Below, in pieces: positions 16,744 to 25,124 of a stretch of 64,000 bases of DNA. The DNA comes from Actinopolyspora halophila DSM 43834 (GTDB taxonomy: Bacteria > Actinomycetota > Actinomycetes > Mycobacteriales > Pseudonocardiaceae). A model generated the notes under the pieces. That model did no database searches, had not been told where the DNA came from, and was given only the letters and a program-made list of their open reading frames with translations. Made by a program: the position numbers and the translations under genes. Within the stretch, counting starts at the first letter, position 1, and the number at the start of each line of letters is the position of its first letter. The DNA lies in contig NZ_AQUI01000002.1 of NCBI RefSeq assembly GCF_000371785.1, forward strand, positions 2,521,276-2,585,275. The letters run 5' to 3'.

Positions 16744-18183
16744 ATGTCTTCCGAAACCATCGGTTTCGCACTCCTGCTGTTGGGGGTGCTGTTGCTCGTG
16801 GCCAAGCTCGTGCGGGTGAAGTGGCGATTGGCCCAGAAGTTGTTCCTCCCCGGATCGATCATCGGCGGGGGGATCGCGCTGCTTCTGGGGCCCGATGTAT
16901 TCGGCAATATCGCCGCGGCCTTGGGGACCGACAGGTTCACCGAGGGCGGGCTGTTCGGCAGCGAGATCCAACAGGTCTGGTCCGCGCTGCCGGGCCTGCT
17001 CATTTCGGTGGTGTTCGCGGGGTTGTTCCTGGGAAGACGTATGCCGAAGGCCCGTGAGGCAGGGCGGTTGGCCGGCCCGCAGATCGCTTTCGGGCTGACG
17101 CTGAGCAGCGGGCAGTACGTGCTGGGGCTGCTGCTGGCACTGCTGGTCCTGTCCCCGGTTTTCGGGCTCCCGCCGCTGACGGGAGCGCTGATCGAGATCG
17201 GTTTCGAGGGTGGTCACGGCACCGCCGGTGGACTGGGGAACACTTTCGAGGAGTTCGGATTCCCGGAGGGTCAGGACCTGGCTCTGGGCATGGCCACCAT
17301 CGGTCTTCTGTCGGGGATCGTCGTCGGAATCGTGCTGATCAACTGGGGAGCCCGCAAAGGTCACGCCAAGGAGCTGAGTGCGGACTCCGCTCCTACAGTG
17401 TCCGAGCGCATGGGTCTGGTGGAGAAGGAGAACCGTCGTTCGGCGGCCACGCTGACCGTGCACCCCTCGTCGATCGAGCCGCTGACGCTGCACTTCGGTT
17501 TCCTGGCGCTGGCGATCATCATCGGCCAGCTGCTGCTGTGGGGCCTGCAGGCGCTGGAGAACATGCTGTGGGTGGACACCATCGAGATCTTCGGTTATGT
17601 CCCCCTGTTCCCGCTGGCGATGCTCGGGGGCATCCTGCTCCAGTTCGTCATCAACCGCTTCGACCGGGCCGAGGTGGTCGACCGGATGATGATCGAGCGC
17701 ATCCAGGGATTCGCGCTGGACGGGCTGATCATCGCGGCGATGGGGACGCTGTCGCTGGAGGTCATCGCCGACAACATCGTCCCGTTCGTGCTGCTCGCCG
17801 GGTGCGGGATCGTCTGGTCGGTGGGCGCCTTCCTGCTGCTGGCGCCGCGGATGCTGCCGGACTACTGGTTCGAACGCGGTGTGGGTGACTTCGGGCAGTC
17901 GATGGGTGTCACGGCCACCGGACTGATCCTCATGCGCATCGCCGATCCCGAGCTGCGCACCCCGGCCTACCCGGCTTTCGGGTACAAGCAGCTCGTGCTG
18001 GAGCCGTTCTTCGGGGGCGGGCTGGTCACCGCGGCGGCGATCCCGTTGATCGTCCAGTTCGGAGCGATTCCCCTGCTCGTGGTGATGGCGGTGCTCCTGC
18101 TGGCGGCCCTGTTGTCCGGGCTGCTCTACTTCGGACGCCGCGGGCAGCCCGCCCCCGCCGAAGCGGAGTCGGTGGGCGAGTAG
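16744..18183 (+). CDS. GltS-type sodium/glutamate symporter family protein
   Basis: 479 residues with about 10-12 hydrophobic segments. The GltS hallmark is present: a Gly-rich re-entrant loop, GFEGGHGTAGGLGNTFEEFG, followed by the conserved helix GMATIGLLSGIVVGIVLINWG. The family imports glutamate with sodium; the substrate of this longer relative (E. coli GltS has about 400 residues) is not certain. The ATG at 16744 is favoured over an upstream in-frame start because the extra residues lack membrane character. A strong hairpin follows the gene, so it is probably monocistronic. Confidence 0.82.
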   Translation: MSSETIGFALLLLGVLLLVAKLVRVKWRLAQKLFLPGSIIGGGIALLLGPDVFGNIAAALGTDRFTEGGLFGSEIQQVWSALPGLLISVVFAGLFLGRRMPKAREAGRLAGPQIAFGLTLSSGQYVLGLLLALLVLSPVFGLPPLTGALIEIGFEGGHGTAGGLGNTFEEFGFPEGQDLALGMATIGLLSGIVVGIVLINWGARKGHAKELSADSAPTVSERMGLVEKENRRSAATLTVHPSSIEPLTLHFGFLALAIIIGQLLLWGLQALENMLWVDTIEIFGYVPLFPLAMLGGILLQFVINRFDRAEVVDRMMIERIQGFALDGLIIAAMGTLSLEVIADNIVPFVLLAGCGIVWSVGAFLLLAPRMLPDYWFERGVGDFGQSMGVTATGLILMRIADPELRTPAYPAFGYKQLVLEPFFGGGLVTAAAIPLIVQFGAIPLLVVMAVLLLAALLSGLLYFGRRGQPAPAEAESVGE

Positions 18184-18199
18184 TTCGGTTCCGCGGATT

Positions 18200-18242
18200 C
18201 CCGGTTCTTCGGGGTGGGGCGCCCCCAAATCGAAGAACCGGG
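18200..18242 (+). terminator. intrinsic terminator-like hairpin after the GltS-type gene
   Basis: CCCGGTTCTTCG (18200-18211) and CGAAGAACCGGG (18231-18242) form a perfect 12-bp stem. It starts 16 bases after the stop codon and lies between convergent genes. Confidence 0.75.
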
Positions 18243-18290
18243 AGACCGCCTCCGGGTCGTTGTGCCGGAGCCGTGGCCGAAGCAGCGGTT

Positions 18291-18851
18291 TCAGCCCACG
18301 ATGTCGTACCGCAGGCTGATCATGCCGTTGCCGTAGCGGTGGTGGGTGTCCAGCCGCAGTTCGACCCGAAGGTCGTCGGGGAGTATTGCCGGGCCGCCGC
18401 CGACGAGGATCGGGCAGAGGACGAGGTGAAGACGGTCGACGACACCGAGCCGCATCGCGTGGGTGGCCAGCGTGGGACCGGCGACGTAGAGGTCGGCGGT
18501 GCTGCGCCGCTTGATCCCCTCCACCTCGGTGGCTTCGAAGGCGCGCTCGAGCCGGGTTCGGCGCGTGCCGGGGGCGGACAACGTGGTGGAGTAGACGACT
18601 TTCTCCGCGTTCTGCCAGATCTCGGCGAACTCGGCGGACTCCGGTGACTGGGCGGCGACCGACGGGTCGGTCTCCCAACCGGTCATCATCTCGTACGTGC
18701 GGCGGCCGTAGAGGTAGGTGCCGACGCTACGGGCCTCGGCGTTGACGTCGGCCAGCACCTCCTCGTCGGGCACCGCCCAGTCGAAGTTGCCGTCGGGGTC
18801 GGTGAGACAGCCGTCCAGGGACCCGAGGGCGGAGAAGACCAGTCGTCCCAC
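18291..18851 (-). CDS. dihydrofolate reductase-fold (RibD C-terminal family) protein
   Basis: 186 residues. The start VGRLVFSALGSLDGCLTDPD and the later TADLYVAGPTLATHAMR and LCPILVGGGPAILP are typical of the small RibD C-terminal/DHFR-like reductases common in actinomycetes. They have a NADPH-binding fold but physiological substrates are mostly unknown. The GTG at 18851 is chosen because the family begins with this strand and a GGAAG lies upstream. The region from here to 19012 has no supported gene. Confidence 0.8.
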   Translation of the reverse strand: MGRLVFSALGSLDGCLTDPDGNFDWAVPDEEVLADVNAEARSVGTYLYGRRTYEMMTGWETDPSVAAQSPESAEFAEIWQNAEKVVYSTTLSAPGTRRTRLERAFEATEVEGIKRRSTADLYVAGPTLATHAMRLGVVDRLHLVLCPILVGGGPAILPDDLRVELRLDTHHRYGNGMISLRYDIVG

Positions 18852-19012
18852 GTCGCGCGCTTCCTTCCACGGCCCGGTGCCGCCGAACGCGCGCTCGGGC
18901 CCGATTCGTCCTCCGCGGAGCGGCGCAGCCGCTCCGGAATCCAGTGGTGCCGTCCGGACGGACGATCCCGAGGTGGCACCGGAACGGATGCCACACGTCG
19001 GGGCGGAGAAGA

Positions 19013-19177
19013 TCAGTCGTAGCCGCGCACCAGGTGGTTGTCCTCCTGCTCCTCCAGCTCCCACAGGGTACTGGTATCGCTGAAGTGGTAGCTGCTCTGG
19101 CGGGGTATCCACCGCGTCGGCGTGGTGGTGTGCTCGAGCGCCGGCGACGGGGAGGGAGATTCGTTCTCGGGATGCAC
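19013..19177 (-). CDS. small hypothetical protein (54 aa)
   Basis: A short frame with a good ribosome site: GAGGAG ends 8 bases before the GTG at 19177. The product is Ser/Pro/Thr-rich at the start (ESPSPSPALEHTTTP) and ends with an aromatic and acidic segment (TLWELEEQEDNHLVRGYD). It has no Cys and no signal peptide. I do not recognise it. It lies between the DHFR-fold gene and the ars operon, transcribed in the same direction as both. Codon use is GC-rich at third positions, which supports translation. Confidence 0.45.
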   Translation of the reverse strand: MHPENESPSPSPALEHTTTPTRWIPRQSSYHFSDTSTLWELEEQEDNHLVRGYD

Positions 19178-19293
19178 GGTCTGCACTCCTCACTCGCTCT
19201 CGTGGAGTGTGTATCCGGCTATCCTGCACCCGGTGGGGATTTCCCGCACGGTAATCGCGGTTGCCCGGCCCTCCGGCGAGCGAGCCCCGGAGA

Positions 19294-19315
19294 CGGCCGA
19301 GGGTGACCTCGGCCG
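19294..19315 (-). terminator. intrinsic terminator after the ars operon
   Basis: CGGCCGAGG-GTGA-CCTCGGCCG is a perfect 9-bp stem. It lies 16 bases beyond the arsC stop codon. Confidence 0.7.
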
Positions 19316-19330
19316 CCCCGCCCCGCCGTC

Positions 19331-19735
19331 TCAGCCGGCGGGGACCAGCTCGGTCAGCAGCTTCCGCACCCGCGCGTCGATGTCGTCGCGGATCGGGCGG
19401 ATCTCGTCGAGCGTTTTGCCCGCCGGATCGTCGAGCTCCCAGTCGAGGTAGCGCTTGCCGGGGAAGACCGGGCACGCATCGCCGCACCCCATGGTGACCA
19501 CCACGTCGGAGGCCTCCACGGTTTCCGCGTCGAGCTTTGTGGGGAACCGCCGGGAGACGTCGATGCCCAGTTCGGCCATGGCGTCGACCACGGCCGGGTT
19601 GACCTCCTCGGCCGGGGTGGAGCCGGCCGAGCGAACACCGACCCGGCCTCGAGCGTGGTGGTGCAGCAGCGCCGCGGCCATCTGCGAGCGGCCCGCGTTG
19701 TGCACGCAGACGAACAGTACTTCCGGGACGGGCAC
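19331..19735 (-). CDS. arsC: arsenate reductase, low-molecular-weight phosphatase type
   Basis: 134 residues with the phosphatase loop FVCVHNAGRSQMA (Cys10-x5-Arg16) and the acid loop region LDDPAGKTLDEIRPIRDDI. Further Cys residues occur in MGCGDACPVFPG. It reduces arsenate to arsenite; in actinobacteria the electron donor is thioredoxin or mycothiol, which cannot be decided here. The GTG at 19735 follows a GAGGAGA ribosome site. It is last in an arsR-acr3-arsC operon, 23 bases after acr3. Confidence 0.9.
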   Translation of the reverse strand: MPVPEVLFVCVHNAGRSQMAAALLHHHARGRVGVRSAGSTPAEEVNPAVVDAMAELGIDVSRRFPTKLDAETVEASDVVVTMGCGDACPVFPGKRYLDWELDDPAGKTLDEIRPIRDDIDARVRKLLTELVPAG

Positions 19736-19758
19736 GTCGTTCTCCTCGCGGGACGTAG

Positions 19759-20856
19759 TCACGGGCGCTGGAGGGTCGTGGGCTCGGGGGTGAACCGTTT
19801 CCGGGCGGCCAGGCTGACGTAGACCAGCGCGACCAGGACGGGAACTTCGATCAGGGGGCCGACCACCCCGGCCAGGGCCTGCCCGCTGGTGACCCCGAAG
19901 GTGGCGATGGCCACGGCGATGGCCAGTTCGAAGTTGTTGCCGGCTGCGGTGAACGCCAGCGTGGTCGAGCGTTCGTAGCCCAGCCCGATGCCTTTGCCCA
20001 GGGCGAACGATCCCGCCCACATGGCGGCGAAGTAGATCAGCAGTGGCAGCGCGATGCGGACCACGTCCCACGGGTTCGAGGTGATGGCCTCGCCCTGCAG
20101 GGCGAACAGCACGACGATGGTGAACAGCAGCCCGTACAGCGTGAACGGCCCCACCTTGGGCAGGAACCGGTTCTCGTACCAGGATCTTCCCCTGGCGCGC
20201 TCCCCGACCCGGCGGGAGAGGTACCCGGCCACCAGCGGGATGCCCAAAAAGATCAGCACCGACTGGGCGATGGACCAGGCGGATACGTCCAACCCGGCGG
20301 TGTTCAGGCCGAGCCAGCCGGGCAGCGCGGCCAGGTAGAACCAGCCCAGCCCGGCGAAGGCCAGCACCTGGAACACCGAGTTCAGCGCCACCAGCACCGC
20401 GGCTGCTTCGCGGTCGCCGCAGGCGAGGTCGTTCCAGACGATGACCATGGCGATGCAGCGGGCCAGACCGACGATGATCAGCCCGGTGCGGTACTCGGGC
20501 AGGTCGGGTAGGAAGGTCCAGGCCAGGGCGAACATCACCGCCGGTCCGGCGATCCAGTTCAGCAGCAGCGAGGACACCAGCAGTCGTTTGTCCGAGGTGA
20601 CGGTGTCCAGCCGGTCGTAGCGGACCTTGGCCAGCACCGGATACATCATCACCAGCAGGCCGACGAAGATCGGCAGTGAGACTCCCGAGGTCACGTGCAG
20701 CGAGTTCAGCGCCGTGTTCAGCCCGGGTGCGAACCGGCCCGCGAGCAGCCCGACGATCATGGCCACGCCGATCCAGACCGGCAGGAACCGATCCAGCACC
20801 GACATCCGCGCCGCGACGGCCTTCTCGGCCGGTGTCGTGGTTTCCGTCGAGGTCAC
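19759..20856 (-). CDS. acr3: ACR3-type arsenite efflux permease
   Basis: 365 residues with about ten membrane helices. The conserved ACR3 Cys lies in GLARCIAMVIVWNDLACGD, and the later segment TTLAFTAAGNNFELAIAVAIA is the family signature. It exports arsenite (and possibly antimonite) using the proton motive force. The GTG start overlaps the arsR stop (GTGA), so it is translationally coupled to its repressor. It passes on to arsC, making a complete arsenate-to-arsenite efflux pathway. Confidence 0.93.
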   Translation of the reverse strand: MTSTETTTPAEKAVAARMSVLDRFLPVWIGVAMIVGLLAGRFAPGLNTALNSLHVTSGVSLPIFVGLLVMMYPVLAKVRYDRLDTVTSDKRLLVSSLLLNWIAGPAVMFALAWTFLPDLPEYRTGLIIVGLARCIAMVIVWNDLACGDREAAAVLVALNSVFQVLAFAGLGWFYLAALPGWLGLNTAGLDVSAWSIAQSVLIFLGIPLVAGYLSRRVGERARGRSWYENRFLPKVGPFTLYGLLFTIVVLFALQGEAITSNPWDVVRIALPLLIYFAAMWAGSFALGKGIGLGYERSTTLAFTAAGNNFELAIAVAIATFGVTSGQALAGVVGPLIEVPVLVALVYVSLAARKRFTPEPTTLQRP

Positions 20857-21218
20857 GCCGGCATCACCTCGTTGTCGGCGGGTAGCAGCACCTCGGACAG
20901 CACGGCCAGCATCTCGGTGCGCACCCGGTAGTAGACCCACGTGCCCCGACGTTGCCCGTCGATGATGCCGGCTTCGCGCAGCACCTTGAGGTGATGCGAG
21001 ATCGTCGGCCCCGACAGGTCGAACGCCCCGGTCAGGTCGCACACGCAGGCCTCGCCGCCCGCGTGGGAGGCGATCAGGGACAACAAACGCAGTCGCGCTG
21101 GTTCACCGATGGCCTTGAACACCCGCGCCAGGTTCGTGGACTGCTGCTCGTCCAACGGTTGGCGCATCAGCGGCGAACAGCACAGCTCCTGTTCGCCCTC
21201 CGCCTCTTGTTTCGACAT
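20853..21218 (-). CDS. arsR: ArsR family arsenical-responsive repressor
   Basis: 121 residues from the ATG at 21218. A winged helix (LSGPTISHHLKVLREAGI) follows the metal-box segment GEACVCDLTGAF, with Cys at about 58 and 60, and an additional vicinal pair (LCCSPLM) sits near the N terminus. It is expected to repress the ars operon and release DNA on binding As(III). An upstream palindrome at 21228-21241 starts 10 bases before its start codon. It overlaps acr3 by four bases. Confidence 0.9.
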   Translation of the reverse strand: MSKQEAEGEQELCCSPLMRQPLDEQQSTNLARVFKAIGEPARLRLLSLIASHAGGEACVCDLTGAFDLSGPTISHHLKVLREAGIIDGQRRGTWVYYRVRTEMLAVLSEVLLPADNEVMPA

Positions 21219-21227
21219 AGCTCTATA

Positions 21228-21241
21228 TTGACATCCGTCAA
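21228..21241. promoter_or_regulatory. ArsR operator between arsR and cadI/arsI
   Basis: TTGAC-ATCC-GTCAA is a perfect 5-4-5 palindrome in the divergent intergenic region. It is a likely ArsR binding site controlling the ars operon, and possibly also the opposite gene. Confidence 0.65.
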
Positions 21242-21303
21242 AACCAGGGACAAACTCGGCCGCGTTCGCTGTTTCGACAAACATCTACACAGGAGGTCGG
21301 GAA

Positions 21304-21741
21304 ATGTCCCGCGCCCAACTGGCCCTGCGCGTCGGCGACCTGCAGGGGTCGATCGATTTCTACACCAAGCTGCTCGGGAGCGAACCGGCCAAGCTGCGCC
21401 CCGGCTACGCCAACTTCGTCGTCGAGGAACCACCGCTGAAGCTCGTCCTCCTGGAAGGTGAGCCGGGACAGGACACCGTCATGGACCACCTGGGAGTCGA
21501 GGTCGCCGACACCGCAACCGTGCACACAGCCACCCGGCGGCTGTCCGAACTCGGACTGTTCACCGACTCCGAGCAGGACAGCACCTGCTGCTACGCGACC
21601 CAGGACAAGGTCTGGGTCCACGGTCCGGGTCGGGAACCCTGGGAGGTCTACACCGTCAAGAGCGACTCCTCGGACTTCGGCGAGTCCGTCCCCGCGAAAC
21701 AGGGCGAGTGTTGTGCGAACGACCACGACGTGAAAACCTGA
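21304..21741 (+). CDS. arsI: CadI/ArsI-like VOC family metalloprotein
   Basis: 145 residues of the glyoxalase/vicinal-oxygen-chelate fold. The start MSRAQLALRVGDL, PGYANFVVEEPPLKLVLLE, the His in DHLGVEV, the vicinal Cys pair in TCCYATQDKVWV and GREPWEVYTV match M. tuberculosis CadI and ArsI C-As lyases. ArsI cleaves methyl groups from trivalent organoarsenicals. A further Cys pair (GECC) lies at the C terminus. AGGAGG precedes the ATG. Its position opposite arsR favours an organoarsenical detoxification role over cadmium binding, but this is inference. Confidence 0.85.
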   Translation: MSRAQLALRVGDLQGSIDFYTKLLGSEPAKLRPGYANFVVEEPPLKLVLLEGEPGQDTVMDHLGVEVADTATVHTATRRLSELGLFTDSEQDSTCCYATQDKVWVHGPGREPWEVYTVKSDSSDFGESVPAKQGECCANDHDVKT

Positions 21742-21920
21742 TCGCACCGAAGCGCGTTCCCCGTCGCGCGGGCAGCGCCCCGCCTGTCACCCGGATATAT
21801 CGGCCGCGTTTGTACGGCCACCCGAAGTCCGCGTTTCCCGGACCCCGCGACGGCTCCCTAACGTCGACGGTGCGGCCGTTGGCGAGACGCCTGGCGGCAT
21901 CGACACCGAAGGGGGAGAAC

Positions 21921-22676
21921 ATGTCCGGGAAGAAACTGCGGGACAAGGTCGTGGTGATCGGCGGTGGGGCCAAGAACCTGGGTGGGCTGCTGGCCACCAG
22001 CTTCGCCGCGGACGGGGCGAAGATCGTGGTGCACCACCACAGCGACTCCTCGGCCGACGACGCCGCCAAGACCGTCGAAGCGGTCCGCGAGGCCGGTTCG
22101 CAGGCGGTGGCGGTGCAGGGGGACCTGACCCGGGTGGCCGAGGTGCGGCAGTTGTTCGACGCCGCCGTGGACACCTTCGGCGGGGCCGACATCGCGGTGA
22201 ACACGACCGGGATGGTGCTGCGCAAACCGATCCTGGAAACGACCGAGGAGGACTACGACCGCATGTTCGCCGTCAACTCCAAGGCGGCGTACTTCTTCAT
22301 TCAGGAAGCCGGGCGCAGGCTCAACGACAACGGCAAGATCATCAGTTTGGGGACGTCGCTGCTGGCGGCGTTCACCGAGGGGTACTCGACCTACGCCGGA
22401 GGCAAGGCTCCGCTGGAGCACTTCACCCGCGCGGCGGCCAAGGAGTTCGCCGACCGGGGCATCTCGGTCAACACCGTGGCCCCGGGGCCGATGGACACCC
22501 CGTTCTTCTACCCGCAGGAAACCCCGGAGCGGGTGGAGTTCCACAAGTCGCAGGCCCTGGGTAATCAGCTCACACAGATCGAGGACATCGCCCCGGTCAT
22601 CGAGTTCCTGGCCACCGACGGCTGGTGGTTCACCGGACAGACCATGTTCCCCAACGGCGGCTACACCACCCGGTGA
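21921..22676 (+). CDS. short-chain dehydrogenase/reductase (SDR)
   Basis: 251 residues with a Rossmann start VVVIGGGAKNLGGLLA (a variant of TGxxxGxG), an NTT motif, the catalytic Ser region (LGTSLL), and YSTYAGGK (Tyr-x-x-x-Lys). It uses NAD(P)H on an unknown alcohol or ketone. GGGGGAG before the ATG at 21921 sets the start. It is followed by a strong hairpin and then a LysR gene on the same strand. A regulatory link is possible but not shown by the sequence. Confidence 0.85.
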   Translation: MSGKKLRDKVVVIGGGAKNLGGLLATSFAADGAKIVVHHHSDSSADDAAKTVEAVREAGSQAVAVQGDLTRVAEVRQLFDAAVDTFGGADIAVNTTGMVLRKPILETTEEDYDRMFAVNSKAAYFFIQEAGRRLNDNGKIISLGTSLLAAFTEGYSTYAGGKAPLEHFTRAAAKEFADRGISVNTVAPGPMDTPFFYPQETPERVEFHKSQALGNQLTQIEDIAPVIEFLATDGWWFTGQTMFPNGGYTTR

Positions 22677-22689
22677 GACCGGGGTAGGC

Positions 22690-22722
22690 GGCGCGGGCGG
22701 CCCGGAGCCCGCCGCCCGCGCC
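22690..22722 (+). terminator. intrinsic terminator-like hairpin after the SDR gene
   Basis: GGCGCGGGCGGC (22690-22701) pairs perfectly with GCCGCCCGCGCC (22711-22722), a 12-bp stem with a 9-base loop. It separates the SDR gene from the LysR gene. Confidence 0.65.
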
Positions 22723-22814
22723 GCGCGCCGAGACCCGGCACGATACGAACGGGGGCAGAGGCCCGCTCGGTGGGTCCACCGGCAGCTCGACGAACAGCGG
22801 AAACAGGACATTAC

Positions 22815-23690
22815 ATGGCACTGGACCTGCACAAGCTCGAGCACCTCGTGGCGGTCGCGGAGGAGGGCAGCTTCACCCGCGCGGCCGCGCGACTGCACCT
22901 GTCCCAGCAGGCCCTGTCCACCTCGATCCGCGCGCTGGAACGCGAAGTCGGCGTCGACCTGCTCGACCGCGGAGGCAACGCGCTGACCGTGCTACCAGCG
23001 GGCAGCGCGCTGGTCGCCGACGCGCGGGTGCTGCACGGCGTGTCCCGTTCCGCGGTGCTGCGCGCCCGCCGCATCGGACGCGGACAGCACGAAACCCTGC
23101 GCATCGGGCACACCCCCGCCGTGACCGGCGACGAGATCACCGCGCTGCTGCGTCGGGTCCACCGGGATCACCCCGACCTCAGCCCGCAGGTCAACCAGCG
23201 CTATCCGGGCGAGCTGACCGAGCAGCTGCTCGCCGGCGACCTCGATCTGGGGTTGTGCCGGGCGATGACCCCCGCCCACGGTTTGACCCGTCGCACGGTG
23301 ACCCACCAGCGCCTGCGACTGGCCGTGTCCCGCGAACACCGGCTGGCCGACCGCGACGGCGTCGAGATCGGCGAGCTGGAAGACGAGTCCATCATGGTCT
23401 GGGGCCATCCCGGCCGCTCCGGCTACACCGACCTGCTCATCGACCACTGCCGCCGCGCCGGGTTCGAACCGAGGGTGTACCGCAATCCGATCCAGGGCAC
23501 CCCGCCGGTGACCGCGGTGCTCGACACCGACTGCGTCGCCTTCGTCACCGCGGTTGCAGGCCCCGCTGCCAACGGGAACGTCAGCGTGCTCGAACTGCGA
23601 CCGCCGCTGTTCGTGCCGCTGCACGCCCTCTGGTCCCGGTATGCCACCAGCCCGTCGCGGGACGCTTTCCTGGAGACGGCGATCGACTGA
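22815..23690 (+). CDS. LysR family transcriptional regulator
   Basis: 291 residues starting MALDLHKLEHLVAVAEEGS, with the LysR winged helix (SFTRAAARLHLSQQALST, then SIRALEREVGVDLLDR) and a C-terminal periplasmic-binding-like effector domain. The target is unknown. The neighbouring SDR is the most likely candidate, although LysR targets are usually divergent and this one is not. It is convergent with the adenosine deaminase gene. Confidence 0.85.
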   Translation: MALDLHKLEHLVAVAEEGSFTRAAARLHLSQQALSTSIRALEREVGVDLLDRGGNALTVLPAGSALVADARVLHGVSRSAVLRARRIGRGQHETLRIGHTPAVTGDEITALLRRVHRDHPDLSPQVNQRYPGELTEQLLAGDLDLGLCRAMTPAHGLTRRTVTHQRLRLAVSREHRLADRDGVEIGELEDESIMVWGHPGRSGYTDLLIDHCRRAGFEPRVYRNPIQGTPPVTAVLDTDCVAFVTAVAGPAANGNVSVLELRPPLFVPLHALWSRYATSPSRDAFLETAID

Positions 23691-23729
23691 GACCGCGGCG
23701 TTCGGGAAGCACTTCGGCCGGAGGCGAGC

Positions 23730-24680
23730 TCAGCTCCGCTGCGGGATCGTCCGGAAAGCCATGTGCCGCGCGTTCTCGGCCGCCCTGCGGAGGTCGCCGT
23801 CGGTGAGGCCGGCCCGGCCCGCGGCGAGATGTTCGGCGGTGAGCGTGGTGCCGCTGACCGTGGGGTTGTCGGTGTTCAGCGTGACCGGGACCTCGGCCTC
23901 GATCAGACTGGCGACGGGGTGGGTTTCCACGCTCGGGGCAGTGGCGGTGTGCACGTTGCTCGTCAGCGCCAGTTCCAAGCCGATCCCCTCGCGGGCGAGA
24001 CGTTCCACCAGGCGCGGGTCCTCCGCGGAGCGGGTTCCGTGCCCGATTCGTTCCGGGGCGAGGTGGTCGACAGTGGCGATGACGCTGGTGGGGCCTGCGG
24101 CTTCACCCGCGTGCGCGGTGGTGCGCAATCCGGCCGTTCTGGCACGTCCGAAATGACGCGTGAACAGTTCGGGGGGCCAACCGTGCTCGTCCCCGGCCAG
24201 GTCGACACCGACGAACCGGTCCTGCCTGCGCAGAATGGTTTCGAGGTCGTTGCCGGCTGTTTCGGGACCGAAAGTGCGGACCAGGATGCCGATCAGGCCG
24301 ATCGGCGGGCCGTGTTCCGCGCTGGCAGTGGCGGCTCCGTCGGCGATCGCGTCGATCACTGCTTCGGGGGACAAGCCGTGCGTGCGGGCTATCAGCCCGG
24401 GAGCGAAACGCAGCTCCACGTAGTCGAGTCCGTCGGCGGCGGCGTCGGCCACCGCTTCCCGGCCGACACGAGCCCAGTCCGATTCCTTCGGCAGGGCCGA
24501 TATCGCGTTGTCGATTCTGTCGAGGTAGGGCAGCAGACCGGACAGACGGCCGTTGGTGGTGAGCTGTTCAGCGGCGTGTTCGCGTTCGGTCAGCCAGTGG
24601 CCGTCCCGGCGTGCGCACTCGAGCACTGTGGACGGCCGGGCGGATCCTTCCAGGTGGCGGTGCAGGTCGATCAGCAGCAC
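23730..24680 (-). CDS. add: adenosine deaminase family protein
   Basis: 316 residues of the metal-dependent amidohydrolase fold. Zinc ligands and catalytic residues are visible: DLHRHLEGS (His-x-His), TTAHAGEA (His and Glu), RIGHGTRS (His) and LNTDNPTVSG (paired Asp). These fit hydrolytic deamination of adenosine; related enzymes deaminate adenine or aminodeoxyfutalosine, so the exact substrate is open. It is slightly shorter than typical Add (about 340 residues). It is convergent with the LysR gene and has no purine genes beside it. Confidence 0.85.
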   Translation of the reverse strand: MLLIDLHRHLEGSARPSTVLECARRDGHWLTEREHAAEQLTTNGRLSGLLPYLDRIDNAISALPKESDWARVGREAVADAAADGLDYVELRFAPGLIARTHGLSPEAVIDAIADGAATASAEHGPPIGLIGILVRTFGPETAGNDLETILRRQDRFVGVDLAGDEHGWPPELFTRHFGRARTAGLRTTAHAGEAAGPTSVIATVDHLAPERIGHGTRSAEDPRLVERLAREGIGLELALTSNVHTATAPSVETHPVASLIEAEVPVTLNTDNPTVSGTTLTAEHLAAGRAGLTDGDLRRAAENARHMAFRTIPQRS

Positions 24681-24741
24681 TGGCGTTCCTTCGAGACGGG
24701 AGTGCGGGGCGTGAACGTGTTCTGGCCGAACACGTGCGGGC

Positions 24742-24831
24742 TCACTCGTGGCTGCTGTCGGGGAAGTCGAGTCGTCGCGGGTCCTCGCCGTACAGACCGG
24801 CGAAGGCCGGGCGAGTCCACCACGACGTCAT
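24742..24831 (-). CDS. possible 29-residue peptide upstream of add
   Basis: A short frame reading MTSWWTRPAFAG at the start and LDFPDSSHE at the end, 61 bases upstream of the add gene on the same strand. It could be a small translated leader or chance; the ribosome site is weak. The rest of the 24681-25124 interval holds the promoters of add and of the divergent permease and shows no other gene. Confidence 0.22.
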   Translation of the reverse strand: MTSWWTRPAFAGLYGEDPRRLDFPDSSHE

Positions 24832-25124
24832 CGGTCCGAAGCTAGCAGACACGAACCCGCGAGTCATCGGATACGAGCGCGGATCGTCGGCCGCGCCGGT
24901 GGGCAGCGGTCGCCCCGCGTGGTGGAGCCGCAGGGGACGGTTCCGCACCGGCGCGCGAGTTCGACGCTGTACGATTCCGCCCGCACGGTCGACGATCGCG
25001 TGGCGGAGGGGCCTATCACGGGGTCGGTTCCGCGAGTGGAGCTCTTCCGCCTCGTGGTCCTTTCGGTGGTGGTTTCCCGGGGCATCGGAAACCGCCGTGT
25101 CGTTTCCACGGGGGCGGATCTTCG

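Noticed and set aside
16210-18678. An 822-codon open frame on the strand opposite the GltS-type gene
   Set aside because: Composition is repetitive and rich in Arg, Gln and His, as expected for the antisense frame of GC-rich coding DNA. No domain is visible, and the opposite strand encodes a clear transporter.
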